64,000 bases of DNA from Segatella copri (GCF_019249795.2 NZ_CP156891.1:2446001-2510000); one strand, 5' to 3'; shown: positions 41,131-50,970, counted from the first letter of the stretch. The notes: a model not told the origin generated them from the letters alone. Numbers and translations are program-made.

Positions 41131-42789
41131 TTATTTTTTATTGTCTTTTTCTCGAATCTCTACTCTTCGAATCTTGCCGGAGATGGTCTTTGGCAATTCA
41201 TCTACGAATTCGATGATGCGAGGATATTTATAAGGAGCAGTCTCATGCTTCACATGATCCTGCAACTTCTTGATGAGGTCAGGGCCCGCCATACTCTTGT
41301 ATTCATCCTTCAGTACGACGGTTGCCTTGACTACCATACCGCGGATTGGGTCTGGCACACCGGTGATGGCGCACTCTACTACGGCTGGGTGAGTCATCAG
41401 GGCATTCTCTACCTCGAAAGGACCGATACGGTAACCCGAACTCTTGATCACATCGTCGATTCTGCCCTCAAACCAGAAGTAGCCTTCCTCATCACGCCAA
41501 GCCATATCGCCCGTGTGATAGTAACCATCATGCCAAACCGATTTGGTCTGCTTTTCATCACGATAGTAATATTTGAAGAGGCCGATAGGCTTGTCATCGC
41601 CGATGCGGATGCAAATCTCGCCCTTTTCACCATCCTCGCATTCCGTCATGTCTGGGCGAAGGATGTGAACATCATATTGTGGGTTAGGCTTGCCCATGCT
41701 TCCTGGCTTGGGTTTGATCCAAGGGAAGGTTCCGAGTGTCATCGTAGTCTCAGTCTGTCCGAAGCCCTCATAAATCTGAACACCAGTGAGTTTCTGGAAG
41801 GTCTCTGCCACGGATGGGTTCATAGCCTCGCCCGCAGTGGTGCAGTATTCAAGACTGCTGAGGTCATACTTAGAGAAATCTTCCTGAATCATGAAGCGGT
41901 AGATAGTAGGAGGGGCACAGAAAGAGGTGATGTGATACTTCTCAATCTGGCGCATGATCTTATCCGCTGTAAACTTCTCGTGATCGAAGACGAAGACGGT
42001 GGCTCCGGCAAACCATTGTCCGTAGAGCTTACCCCATACAGCCTTGCCCCAACCGGTATCGGCTACGGTAAGGTGGATGGAATTCTCGTGGAGATTATGC
42101 CAATATACACCCGTGGTCAGATGACCGAGGGCATAGAGGTGATCGTGTGCCACCATCTTTGGCTCGCCAGTGGTTCCCGATGTGAAGTACATCAGCAGGG
42201 TATCCTCATTAGAGTTTACATGTTCTGGGCGAACAAAAGGAGCACATTCGTTCCATTCCTTCATCCAGTCGTGGAAACCTTCCGGGATATCCGGACCGAT
42301 ACTGATCAAAGTCTTGACAGTCGGACTCTCTGGCATTGCCTGATTAACCTGCTCTACCACGTAATCATCGCCGCAGCAGATAATCGCCTTCACGCTTGCT
42401 GCATTGTTGCGGTAAACGATGTCGTGCTTGGTAAGCATGTGGGTGGCAGGGATGGCTACGGCACCCAACTTGTGGAGACCGAGCATGGCGAGCCACCACT
42501 GATAGTGACGCTTCAGAATGAGCATCACCTTATCATCGTGACCGATGCCGAGACTCTGGAAGTAAGCAGCAGCCTTGTCGCTCTGCTCCTTCAGGTCCTT
42601 GTATGTAAAACGGATTTCTTCGCCACGTTCACTTGCCCAAAGCAGCGCCACATGGTCTGGTTTGATCTTTGCCCATTCGTCCATCACGTCGTAGGCAAAG
42701 TTGAAATCTTCTGGTATGATAAACTCCAGATGCTCCTTGAAGTCTTGCTCTGAAGTAAATTTTGTCTGTTTTAGAAATCTCTCGATCAT
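41131..42789 (-). CDS. AMP-binding acyl-CoA synthetase
   Basis: A 552-residue ANL-superfamily ligase that activates a carboxylic acid as acyl-AMP and then acyl-CoA. The P-loop-like motif is MYFTSGTTGEPKMVAHDH; others are YEGFGQTETTMTLG, YFWFEGRIDDVIKSSGYRI and the C-terminal catalytic Lys in PKTISGKIRRVEIR. It resembles medium-chain or acetyl-CoA-synthetase-like enzymes. It follows an XRE-cupin regulator by 10 bases, a constant pair in gut Bacteroidota, so the regulator presumably senses its substrate or product. Confidence 0.92.
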   Translation of the reverse strand: MIERFLKQTKFTSEQDFKEHLEFIIPEDFNFAYDVMDEWAKIKPDHVALLWASERGEEIRFTYKDLKEQSDKAAAYFQSLGIGHDDKVMLILKRHYQWWLAMLGLHKLGAVAIPATHMLTKHDIVYRNNAASVKAIICCGDDYVVEQVNQAMPESPTVKTLISIGPDIPEGFHDWMKEWNECAPFVRPEHVNSNEDTLLMYFTSGTTGEPKMVAHDHLYALGHLTTGVYWHNLHENSIHLTVADTGWGKAVWGKLYGQWFAGATVFVFDHEKFTADKIMRQIEKYHITSFCAPPTIYRFMIQEDFSKYDLSSLEYCTTAGEAMNPSVAETFQKLTGVQIYEGFGQTETTMTLGTFPWIKPKPGSMGKPNPQYDVHILRPDMTECEDGEKGEICIRIGDDKPIGLFKYYYRDEKQTKSVWHDGYYHTGDMAWRDEEGYFWFEGRIDDVIKSSGYRIGPFEVENALMTHPAVVECAITGVPDPIRGMVVKATVVLKDEYKSMAGPDLIKKLQDHVKHETAPYKYPRIIEFVDELPKTISGKIRRVEIREKDNKK

Positions 42790-42799
42790 AGTTACTCTT

Positions 42800-43354
42800 C
42801 TAGATAATTATACAAAGGAACTTGGCTGGCTCATTGTTGAGTGAGCGGAAACAATGCGACTTTCTACTGTCGAAGTAGATGCTGTCGCCCGGATTCAGCA
42901 CCATCACCTTCTCTTCGATGGTTACTTCGAGCTGTCCCTCTATCACATAATCATATTCTTGTCCGTCGTGTCCGTTCTTGTTCGGTTTCTTGTCGCCTGG
43001 CAACGGATCAACCTGTACCATGAACGGATTCACCTTTCTATCCTTGAATCCTACGGCAAGGCTCTGGTATTTATACTGGTTGTTGCGGTCAATCTCCGGT
43101 CCCTGTCCCTTGCGGGTAACGTAGTATCCCTTCATGCGAGGTTCCTCGCCGAAGAGCAGCACGTCAAGGTCGATGCCGTATCGCTTTGAGATTTTTGACA
43201 GGCGATAAACAGAAGGATCCGCCTCACCGGATTCTATCTTGAGGTAATGATCAAGACTGATTTCGCACAGTTCTGCAATTTCCTCGGCAGGAATATTGAG
43301 AACCTCGCGGAGACCTTTCAGCCTTTCACCGATTTGTTTGATTGCTTCGTCCAT
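42800..43354 (-). CDS. XRE-family regulator with C-terminal cupin
   Basis: A 184-residue transcription factor. Residues about 8-65 are a helix-turn-helix (LKGLREVLNIPAEEIAELCE, YLKIESGEADPSVYRLSKIS); residues about 105-184 are a cupin (DGQEYDYVIEGQLEVTIEEK, LNPGDSIYFDSRKSHCFRSL), probably the effector-binding domain. It is the first gene of the operon with the acyl-CoA synthetase and, 68 bases further, proB. Confidence 0.92.
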   Translation of the reverse strand: MDEAIKQIGERLKGLREVLNIPAEEIAELCEISLDHYLKIESGEADPSVYRLSKISKRYGIDLDVLLFGEEPRMKGYYVTRKGQGPEIDRNNQYKYQSLAVGFKDRKVNPFMVQVDPLPGDKKPNKNGHDGQEYDYVIEGQLEVTIEEKVMVLNPGDSIYFDSRKSHCFRSLNNEPAKFLCIII

Positions 43355-43501
43355 AAAATATTCTTTTTATTGTTTGCTTTGATAATACATCGAACAGTTG
43401 CTGATGGGCAATTTCGAAATGTAAGCGCAAAGATACGAAAAATATTTAAAACGGCTCAAAAAACTTACGTTTTTAAAACTCTTTGTGCTTATAAAAACGA
43501 A

Positions 43502-43536
43502 AATGCTGCACAAATAAAGTAATCTGTGCAGCATTC
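43502..43536 (-). terminator. Terminator of proC
   Basis: AATGCTGCACA and TGTGCAGCATT pair around a 13-base loop, 14 bases beyond the proC stop on the minus strand. A-rich sequence upstream gives a T-run on that strand. Confidence 0.75.
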
Positions 43537-43550
43537 ATTGTATCATTTTC

Positions 43551-44333
43551 TTATTTTTTTCCTGCCAATAAACCATTGATCACTGCGCTGGTAAAGCCGC
43601 CTTGTTCCATGGTATTCAAGCCCTTGATGGTGCAGCCGCCAGGAGTTGTTACTTTATCAATGGCAGCCTCTGGGTGTTCGCCAGTTTCCTGAAGCAGCTC
43701 TACGGCACCCTTGATGGTCTGCAAGACAATCTTCTGGGCATCCTTTGCCTTGAAGCCCATCTCTACGCCGCCTTCTACATTGGCTCTTACATAGCGCATG
43801 GCGTAAGCGATGGCACACGACATAGCGGTAGCTGCTGGGAAGAGACGTTCTTCCATGATGAGGCTTTCGCCCAATTCATCGAAGATTTCTGTAATCTGCT
43901 GGATTTCTGTGGCAGATGCATCTATAGGAGTGATGAAGGTCATCGACTGTTTGTAGGCGATGGCGATGTTTGGCATCACGAGGAAGAAGGTTGGGGTGAT
44001 ATCATCTTTGTCTAACCACTCCTTGATGTTGGCTGATGGCACACCGGCTGCTACCACTACGAGTTTCTGACTCTTGTAGTTGAGTGCATCCTTGATTCCC
44101 TTTAATGTCTTCTCTACGCACCAAGGTTTTACTACCACACAGATGATGTCTGCGCCATGGCAAGCCAACTGGTTGTCGAGAGTTACGCTGGCTCCTTCGC
44201 TTGCGAAGTGATCCAATACTGGTTGGTTGTGGTCAGATACCGTAATATCTGATGGAGTGAACTTCTCGCTCTGCAAGAGTCCTTCAGCCATGGCACCGCC
44301 CATAGCACCTGCTCCGATAATTGTTATTTTCAT
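43551..44333 (-). CDS. proC: Pyrroline-5-carboxylate reductase
   Basis: A 260-residue NAD(P)H-dependent reductase, last step of proline synthesis. Start MKITIIGAGAMGGAMAEGLL at 44333 begins at the Rossmann glycine loop; the longer frame adds an unlikely eight residues. Other features: DIICVVVKPW, VVVAAGVPSANI, FLVMPNIAIAYKQSM, and the C-terminal TTPGGCTIKGLNTMEQGGF. Transcribed alone, with proA and proB in the same window but different operons. Confidence 0.96.
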   Translation of the reverse strand: MKITIIGAGAMGGAMAEGLLQSEKFTPSDITVSDHNQPVLDHFASEGASVTLDNQLACHGADIICVVVKPWCVEKTLKGIKDALNYKSQKLVVVAAGVPSANIKEWLDKDDITPTFFLVMPNIAIAYKQSMTFITPIDASATEIQQITEIFDELGESLIMEERLFPAATAMSCAIAYAMRYVRANVEGGVEMGFKAKDAQKIVLQTIKGAVELLQETGEHPEAAIDKVTTPGGCTIKGLNTMEQGGFTSAVINGLLAGKK

Positions 44334-44458
44334 TGTCGTCTTATAGTTAAAATGCAATTATGGTGCAAAGATACTACTTTTATCAGAAAAAAGAGCAGTT
44401 TGTAGACGATTTTTTAAGAAAGTACGCTTGTTTACTGACGTTTTTTTTAAGAAATTCG

Positions 44459-46534
44459 CTAGTTTACTCCCATTCTGGAAGTATCTACGTTCTTGGTTCT
44501 CTTCTCCTTGTACTTGCCTATCTTATAGATGATGGAGATGGAGGCAGATGCCCAATCTTGCTTGATGTTCATGTGGTAGTCTTGATTGCCTTGTACTGAT
44601 TTTGTAGAGAATCCCTCGTTGAAGATGTTGCTGCCTTTAACCACAATGCTCCATTTATCATTATCGGAAGCCCATCTCAACATAGCAATCAAGAGAAAGA
44701 CTGATTTGATGTCATAGGTTCCTTGAATGGCTTTCGACTGATAGAATGGGTTAAGTATGAAATGGATGTGATGGCTTCGGCTAAGCTGGGCGGATAGATT
44801 TCCGGCAAGAACGGCAGAGATATGTTTGCGATTGAAGGGCAAGTCAAAGAAATCGTTACTCTTGTCATGTCTGTAGATTCCTGTTGCCGAAACACTTCCG
44901 TTCATCCAATTGCCTATACCGAAAGTTGTCGATGCTCTAATGCCTATAGTATGATTATAGTCGAAATTGGTCTCCTTCATAATGACTGCCAGGTGGTCGG
45001 TAGTCTGATAAGGCAACTGCACAGAATAGTTGGGTTGGAACTCTGCAAATGCCATCAATGTATGGCGACTTTTGATTGTCCACATCAGGTTGGTCTCGTA
45101 TGTAGAGTAAGGCTTGAGATGAGGATTTCCCCATATCTCCATATAGGTAGAGGCATAGTAAATGCTGCTCATAGTTGACCAATAGCTAGGAAACTGTGAG
45201 CTGGAACTGAAGGATAAGTTGAGTATGTTGCCAGGATTGGCTTTCCACGATGCATTAAGAGTGGGATAAATATGCCATTTGTTCCATTGTGGAGAATGGT
45301 ACAGCTCCGCTTCGACAGAGGCTTCCAAGCTGATTCGCTCGTTTATCTGTTTGCTTATGCCGCCATAGAAACTCAAGATTCTTTCTTCGATATTCACCTG
45401 GCTGGTTGCATCAGGAATGTCTGCTCCATCCTTGTTGGTCGTGGCTTGGTAGCTTCTGTTGTTGCTGCTTTGGAATTTCATACCATACGACAGCTCCCAA
45501 CCCTTCTTCAATGAGTGGGATTGGTCTGCTGTGAAAAGCCATTTGTCTATTACCTGCTTGCTGTTTGTGTATAGAATACGTTCTTCGTCAAGTATTGTTC
45601 CTTCCAGATATTGCTGGCTGGGGTTTTGGTAGTTGAGATAGGATATGCCTATTTGTAGTCCAAAGGGCAGGTTGTAGCTGGCATCTACATTGTGCAGGTA
45701 GGTATGCTCATTGCCCTGTTGCTGGGATGTGCCTGTTCCCTTCGTTTCATGATGAGGATGGCTGCTGTCCCATTTTCCTGTATATGCCAGGGATAGTTGG
45801 TGGTTATCAGCAAATGCATAACTCAGTCCCAAGCGATAGTTGTGAGTCAATTCTGGGGTTTTCTGTGAGGTCTTGTCATGATACGCTACTCGCTTTCCTT
45901 GAAGTGGATGATTGGCATAGGTAGTAGTCTCACCGTATGATGTTCCATCTGTAAATGAATACATGGCATCCAGACCGAATTTTCCTTTTTGGAACAGCAG
46001 GTTGCCTTTGCCTTTCCCTTCTCCGTATTTGCTTTGGCTCCAGATGCTTTGTATTTGTCCTGAAAGCAGGTTCTTTCCTACATAGTCTTTGGTAATCAGG
46101 TTGATGACCATTCCACGAACATGTAAGCGTGCTGGCGCTGCCAGCATCACTTCGGCTTTGGCTAATTGTGATGCGGGCATGGCTTTTAATCGCTCTGCCA
46201 GTTGTGCATAATTGAGCGTGGTTGGTTTGCCGTTGATGATGAGAGTCAGTTCCTTTCCTGCATAATTGATGTTGCCGTTTAGTTCGTTTACTCCTGGTAT
46301 TCGGGTAAGGGCATCATAAGCGTTGTCTGCCGGCATTTTCTCTATGAGCAGTGGCATATTGTAAACCAACTGTCCTCTTTCTGCCTTGACGATAGGACGT
46401 GTCGCCTTGACGAAAACCTCTGGCAGGTTTTGCATCATCATCTGGGCGGTAAGCGTGTCTTTTGCCTCTTCGTTTTGAGCGCAAAGGGGCTGGCTCAGCA
46501 ATAATGCTGAACCTAAGATAAAATTTATTTTCAT
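44459..46534 (-). CDS. TonB-receptor-like outer-membrane beta-barrel protein
   Basis: A 691-residue outer-membrane protein. Signal peptide MKINFILGSALLLSQPLCA; a plug-like domain with LPEVFVKATRPIVKAERGQL, DALTRIPGVNELNGNINYAG and LTLIINGKPTTLNYAQL; then a barrel of the OMP_b-brl_3 type. It is the last gene of a LytTR-TonB-TPR-barrel operon (48519 down to 44459), 21 bases after the TPR gene. A second barrel protein of the same type is encoded divergently at 48844-50970. The substrate is unknown. Confidence 0.85.
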   Translation of the reverse strand: MKINFILGSALLLSQPLCAQNEEAKDTLTAQMMMQNLPEVFVKATRPIVKAERGQLVYNMPLLIEKMPADNAYDALTRIPGVNELNGNINYAGKELTLIINGKPTTLNYAQLAERLKAMPASQLAKAEVMLAAPARLHVRGMVINLITKDYVGKNLLSGQIQSIWSQSKYGEGKGKGNLLFQKGKFGLDAMYSFTDGTSYGETTTYANHPLQGKRVAYHDKTSQKTPELTHNYRLGLSYAFADNHQLSLAYTGKWDSSHPHHETKGTGTSQQQGNEHTYLHNVDASYNLPFGLQIGISYLNYQNPSQQYLEGTILDEERILYTNSKQVIDKWLFTADQSHSLKKGWELSYGMKFQSSNNRSYQATTNKDGADIPDATSQVNIEERILSFYGGISKQINERISLEASVEAELYHSPQWNKWHIYPTLNASWKANPGNILNLSFSSSSQFPSYWSTMSSIYYASTYMEIWGNPHLKPYSTYETNLMWTIKSRHTLMAFAEFQPNYSVQLPYQTTDHLAVIMKETNFDYNHTIGIRASTTFGIGNWMNGSVSATGIYRHDKSNDFFDLPFNRKHISAVLAGNLSAQLSRSHHIHFILNPFYQSKAIQGTYDIKSVFLLIAMLRWASDNDKWSIVVKGSNIFNEGFSTKSVQGNQDYHMNIKQDWASASISIIYKIGKYKEKRTKNVDTSRMGVN

Positions 46535-46555
46535 GTGTTTATGTTTGTTTGATGG

Positions 46556-47611
46556 CTATTGCTTGAGTTGCTCTTTGGCTTTGGATATGAGTTGTGCTGC
46601 CTCTTTTTTATCTTCCAGTCTGTTTGCATTTGCTAAGAATAACTGGAGATACAGTTTCGCTTTCAGCTTGTTTTTGGAAGCGATGAACATTTGGGCGGCA
46701 TTGTAATAGTTGAGCGGGTCTTCTTCATCGTAAAGGATGCTTAACTCAAAGTCACGTGCTGCGTCTGCATATCGGCTGTGTTGAAAATGTAAGTCGGCTA
46801 GCCATTTATAGGTTCGCAAAGCTCTGTCTTTTGGCAAGGAAACCTCTAACGACTGGTTGAAATGAGCCATAGACAATGAATCCATGCAGAAGGATTTCTC
46901 TATCAAAGCCAAGTGGAAAAGGCAAGTGGCATTGTCGTTTTTGAACTGAACAGCTTTCTGGTAATGTTTCAGCGCCTTTTCATTGTCCGGCAGGTCCTCA
47001 TAACAGAGACCAAGGATGAAATTGGATTCGAAATTATCAAATCCTTGCGCTATCAGTTTCTCATACAAGGGTATAGCCTCATCGTATTTGAATTGCATGA
47101 ATAGGGAATAGGCATATTCTTTGTTGACATATAAGTTAGTGGAATCACATTGAGAAATGTAATTCTTCGTCACTTTTTCTGCTCTGTCTGGTTTGTTCAC
47201 CCCATTGTAATGTACGGCAAGCGAAGCGATAATTTCACTGTCGTATGGGAATAAGAATGCGATGCGCTCGCCCCAAAGAGAAACCTTGTCATTGTTGTTC
47301 TGATTGAGATACGCATAATAGTACATTCGCATGTCTTCGTGGTTGATGCTATCTGATGGAATCTTGTCTAGGCAAGAAATGCAGGCGGTGTAGTTGCCTA
47401 CTTTCCGATAGCAGGAAGCCAGTTTCCTGCGTGCTCCCAGGTGAGATGGATTTGCTTCCAAATAGTTTTGGTAGTATTGGGTTGCATGAAACACATCATA
47501 TCTACTCAAACAGCTATCTCCTTGTTGGAGTAGATTAGCTGTGGTCTCGTTGGCCTTGGCATTCATTGCCATACATAGCCATAATATAAGGATCAATCTA
47601 AACTGTTTCAT
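46556..47611 (-). CDS. Exported TPR-repeat protein
   Basis: A 351-residue protein with a signal peptide (MKQFRLILILWLCMAMNAKA) and about seven tetratricopeptide repeats through its length (for example ESNFILGLCYEDLPDNEKAL, LAIHYNGVNKPDRAEK-like units and KWLADLHFQHSRYADAARDF). TPRs mediate protein contacts; in the periplasm it may link TonB and the receptor. Located 12 bases after tonB and 21 bases before the barrel gene. Confidence 0.82.
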   Translation of the reverse strand: MKQFRLILILWLCMAMNAKANETTANLLQQGDSCLSRYDVFHATQYYQNYLEANPSHLGARRKLASCYRKVGNYTACISCLDKIPSDSINHEDMRMYYYAYLNQNNNDKVSLWGERIAFLFPYDSEIIASLAVHYNGVNKPDRAEKVTKNYISQCDSTNLYVNKEYAYSLFMQFKYDEAIPLYEKLIAQGFDNFESNFILGLCYEDLPDNEKALKHYQKAVQFKNDNATCLFHLALIEKSFCMDSLSMAHFNQSLEVSLPKDRALRTYKWLADLHFQHSRYADAARDFELSILYDEEDPLNYYNAAQMFIASKNKLKAKLYLQLFLANANRLEDKKEAAQLISKAKEQLKQ

Positions 47612-47623
47612 CGTTTTTGCTGA

Positions 47624-48145
47624 TTATTTCTTTCTTACTTCGGGAGTGAAAACGACAGGCAAGGTAAACTCCATGTTGACTTCCTCGCCATCGGAGAGTC
47701 GGGCAGGCTTCCAATGAGGGCTTCTCTTGAGAAGTTCAATCACAGTCTGCTCATAGGCTTTTTCTTTGGGAGCTTCGAGAACTTTAAACAATCCCAATGT
47801 TCCATCCTTTTGAACGGTGAAGTTGATGACGACTCGCGCAGGCTTGTCTTCCAATCCTTTAGGATATTGGATGTTTGTCATCACCCATCTTAGGAAATCG
47901 TTGATGTTGCCATTGCCGTTGAAAATTGGCATCTGACCACCTTCCGGTAAAACAGCTATCGTCTTTAACACATGAGGTTGTGATACGCTTTGCGGTTTGA
48001 ACATAAGGACGAGGGTTATACCTATTATTGCTATCACGCAAGCGGCTATCCCAAATACCTTTTTATATATATGAGATTTTGTGTATCTTGTTTCCTGTGC
48101 TTTGCCCAGGAAATAAGTTTCTTCCTGATAGTTTTTTTCTTTCAT
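47624..48145 (-). CDS. Energy transducer TonB, dedicated copy
   Basis: A 173-residue TonB-family protein; ATG 48145 (MKEKNYQEETYFLGKAQ) is preferred because it lies five bases after the LytTR stop, whereas the longer frame overlaps it. One membrane helix (VFGIAACVIAIIGITLVLMF) is followed by a short linker and a C-terminal TonB domain (ALEDKPARVVINFTVQKDG-like, RSPHWKPARLSDGEEVNMEF). It carries proton-motive energy to outer-membrane receptors; gene order suggests the barrels at 44459 and 48844. Confidence 0.88.
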   Translation of the reverse strand: MKEKNYQEETYFLGKAQETRYTKSHIYKKVFGIAACVIAIIGITLVLMFKPQSVSQPHVLKTIAVLPEGGQMPIFNGNGNINDFLRWVMTNIQYPKGLEDKPARVVINFTVQKDGTLGLFKVLEAPKEKAYEQTVIELLKRSPHWKPARLSDGEEVNMEFTLPVVFTPEVRKK

Positions 48146-48150
48146 ACCTT

Positions 48151-48519
48151 TTACGATTTTATGGAGTTGTCTAAAAGTGCTTTTAATTGTTTGAGTGGTT
48201 CCTTGCTGACGTGCAGAGTGAATTTCTCGCAAAACCGTTCGTTGTACAAAATTAGTTCTGAAGTGTTGAGGTTGATGCTGAAAATGTGCTGACTATTAAT
48301 AATGTAGTTTCTGCCAACACGAGCGAAGAAGTGTGCCGTTTGCGCAAGTTGCTCTACTATTTTCTTCTCAAAGACCACAAGGTTGAACGAGAAGGTGTAT
48401 TCATCGCCGTTGGTGAGTCGGAGATTGCAATAGCTTCCTTCCGAACAGACGTATGCTATCTGTTCGGAAGCCACTCTGAGCAAGAAGTTGGCATTTGATA
48501 TGATGAGATATTCTTCCAT
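48151..48519 (-). CDS. Stand-alone LytTR DNA-binding regulator
   Basis: A 122-residue protein consisting essentially of one LytTR domain: IAYVCSEGSYCNLRLTNGDE near the start, TAHFFARVGRNYIINSQHIF in the middle, and a C-terminal FTLHVSKEPLKQLKALL. There is no receiver domain or membrane segment, so it may respond directly to an internal signal or act as a constitutive regulator. It is first in the operon with tonB, TPR and barrel genes. A candidate binding site lies at 48683-48720. Confidence 0.9.
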   Translation of the reverse strand: MEEYLIISNANFLLRVASEQIAYVCSEGSYCNLRLTNGDEYTFSFNLVVFEKKIVEQLAQTAHFFARVGRNYIINSQHIFSINLNTSELILYNERFCEKFTLHVSKEPLKQLKALLDNSIKS

Positions 48520-48682
48520 ACTGATAAGTTTGGTGCAAAGGTAAGCAAAATATTTAAAAAGTATGGCTGGAGGTAGCGTGTTTTTTGTGAACCAGTGGAC
48601 TTGTTTTGTGGAGAATATGAAGTCGAACTCCAGATATGACTATCTGTTTAAGGTGGTCAACTAAAATCGTTAAACCACAGAG

Positions 48683-48720
48683 TGTCTAATAACTAGACAA
48701 CAGTGTCAAGTATTTAGACA
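48683..48720. promoter_or_regulatory. Candidate LytTR operator between divergent genes
   Basis: Two 17-base elements, TGTCTAATAACTAGACA (48683) and TGTCAAGTATTTAGACA (48704), start exactly 21 bases apart, two turns of DNA, as in known LytTR sites that use paired direct repeats. They lie in the 324-base spacer between the LytTR gene and the barrel gene at 48844, which otherwise contains no gene. A TTTG at 48774-48777 and TATTTTG near 48795 may be the downstream promoter. Confidence 0.5.
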
Positions 48721-48843
48721 GGTCCTTTTATGGATTTTCTTTCTATATATTCTGATAATCAGTCGTTTATGTTTTTGGCATAGCCGTTGCCTTGCTATTT
48801 TGCAACAAATAAGAATAGTAACAACATAAAGAATAGTAAGAAA

Positions 48844-50970
48844 ATGAAAAGACTTGCGTTAGTAGCATCCTTCTGTGGCATTACCATAACACAGATGATG
48901 GCACAGAACATCAACGGCGAACAGATTTCCGACACGACCCTATTTGATAAGTTCTCCAAAGAACTTGGCGAAGTGGTGGTGAAAGCTCATTTTCCTCAAT
49001 ATAAGAAGACCCACGAAGGACTGCTGACCAACGTGGCAGGAACCGTGCTTAGCAAGATGGGTACGGCAGAAGATGTATTGAAGCATGTGCCGAGTATCGT
49101 GAAGAAGAAAGATGGATATGAGGTGGTCGGCAAGGGTACACCTATTATATATATCAACGGCAGGAAGATGCAAGACATCAGTGAGTTGGATAACATCAAA
49201 TCTTCCGACATCAAGAGTGTGGAAGTCATCCAGAATCCTGGAGCTACCTACGATGCTTCGGTAAATGCGGTAATCAAAATCAAGACCATCAAGAAGAAAG
49301 GCGAAGGTTTCGGCTTTGATACTCGCTCTGTGTATTGGTACAATAAGCACGACAATACCATCCAACAGGTTAACATGAACTATCGTCATAATGGACTGAA
49401 TCTCTTTGCCACTTATAAGTTCTCTGATGCAACATGGATGCAAAAGGCCTCCTACGAACAGACTGTACATGTAGATACGCTTTGGCAACAGCATAACAAC
49501 AACGAAGTAACAGGTCGTATAGAATCGCATCGTCTTATCAGTGGTTTTAGCTATGATTTCAATGCCAATCATTCCATTGGTGCGAGATACACCTTGACCT
49601 CGCCAGGCTATTCTCGCTCAAAAGATTTTTTCGATAGTCAGGTAACTGCCGACGGTAAGTTTTACGACTATATCAAAACCGATGGTCTGACGGTCGACAA
49701 GAACAACCCTAGCCATCAATTGAATGCCTACTACAACGGCATTTGGGGCAAGACCACTATTGACCTGAATACCGACCTCTATTTCAGTACAAACAGGGCT
49801 TATGCCTATAGCGATGAACAGAGCCAGGAGCACGATTCTCGTAACATCAACTCCAAGAATCGTGTGAGCAATAAGATGGTAGCCACCAAACTCGTAATTA
49901 CCTCTCCTCTCTTAGGAGGTAATCTCTCCTATGGAGCTGAGTATATCCATACCCGTCGCAACGATGACTACGAAGTGAATCGCACCGACCTCCTCGCCAA
50001 CTCTTATAGCAAGTTGGAGGAGCAGACGGCAAGTCCATTCATCCAATATGCGCACCTCACCCCGATAGGAAACATCACGGCAGGATTGCGATACGAGTAT
50101 GTAAGATTCAAGTATTATGATGCAGGCATCTATCAACCCGAGCAGAGTCGCTCCTTCCGCAACCTCTTTCCTACCATCAGCTATGGTGCGAAGATAGGCA
50201 AGGTAATGGCACAGTTGAGCTATTCGGTAAAGACCTCTCGTCCTTCATATAGTCAACTGAGCAACAATGTATCTTATATGAATCGATTTACTCGCCAGAC
50301 TGGTAATCCTTATCTCGACAACGAAACCAATCACAGAGTGGAATTATCGGGTGTATGGAAGTTCATCCAGTTTATGGTCAACTACAAGGACTCTCGCAAT
50401 GCCATCATCTATTGGGCAGAGCAAATTCCTGAGGACGAAGCTATTACCATGATAAGTCGTAAGAACGTGAAGAGTCTCAAGAGCATGACCGCCTACATCA
50501 GTGCCGCTCCAAAGATAGGCATTTGGGCGCCACAAATCAACTTGGGCATGCAGAAGCCCTGGTTCACCCTCCATACTGATGTGGCATCTTATCGCTTGAA
50601 CCGTCCTATCTTCATGGGCAACTTCAACAATGCCTTCTCCTTGCCATGCGGCATCACCCTTAACGTGGATTATCGCTATCAGAGCAAGGGTAACACGATG
50701 AACGTATATCTTGCCAAAGAGCAGCATGTACTGGATGTCAGCATCAGTAAGTCATTCCTAAAGGATGCCCTTACCTTGGAAATAAAAGGCAACGACCTGC
50801 TTTATAAATGTTGGGATGCCGACTTGCTCTATAACCAAAAGATGGAACTTTTGCAAGTATCTAAGCGAGGTACGAGAGACCTGCAACTCACCCTTTGCTA
50901 TAAGTTCAATACCACACGTAGCAAGTACAAAGGAACTGGTGTCGGTAATGCAGAGCTGAATCGACTATAA
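48844..50970 (+). CDS. TonB-receptor-like outer-membrane beta-barrel protein, second copy
   Basis: A 708-residue outer-membrane protein. ATG 48844 gives the signal peptide MKRLALVASFCGITITQMMA; the longer frame starting at 48787 is unlikely. Plug-like segments: ELGEVVVKAHFPQYKKTHEG, AEDVLKHVPSIVKKKDGYEV and TPIIYINGRKMQDISELD, then a long barrel. It is of the same class as the receptor at 44459-46534, read in the opposite direction, and both flank the LytTR-TonB operon. Substrate unknown. Confidence 0.85.
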   Translation: MKRLALVASFCGITITQMMAQNINGEQISDTTLFDKFSKELGEVVVKAHFPQYKKTHEGLLTNVAGTVLSKMGTAEDVLKHVPSIVKKKDGYEVVGKGTPIIYINGRKMQDISELDNIKSSDIKSVEVIQNPGATYDASVNAVIKIKTIKKKGEGFGFDTRSVYWYNKHDNTIQQVNMNYRHNGLNLFATYKFSDATWMQKASYEQTVHVDTLWQQHNNNEVTGRIESHRLISGFSYDFNANHSIGARYTLTSPGYSRSKDFFDSQVTADGKFYDYIKTDGLTVDKNNPSHQLNAYYNGIWGKTTIDLNTDLYFSTNRAYAYSDEQSQEHDSRNINSKNRVSNKMVATKLVITSPLLGGNLSYGAEYIHTRRNDDYEVNRTDLLANSYSKLEEQTASPFIQYAHLTPIGNITAGLRYEYVRFKYYDAGIYQPEQSRSFRNLFPTISYGAKIGKVMAQLSYSVKTSRPSYSQLSNNVSYMNRFTRQTGNPYLDNETNHRVELSGVWKFIQFMVNYKDSRNAIIYWAEQIPEDEAITMISRKNVKSLKSMTAYISAAPKIGIWAPQINLGMQKPWFTLHTDVASYRLNRPIFMGNFNNAFSLPCGITLNVDYRYQSKGNTMNVYLAKEQHVLDVSISKSFLKDALTLEIKGNDLLYKCWDADLLYNQKMELLQVSKRGTRDLQLTLCYKFNTTRSKYKGTGVGNAELNRL

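Noticed and set aside
41245-42753. 502-codon open frame antisense to the acyl-CoA synthetase
   Set aside because: It mirrors the complete synthetase on the minus strand, has no domain or signal, and follows from the strong codon bias of the real gene.
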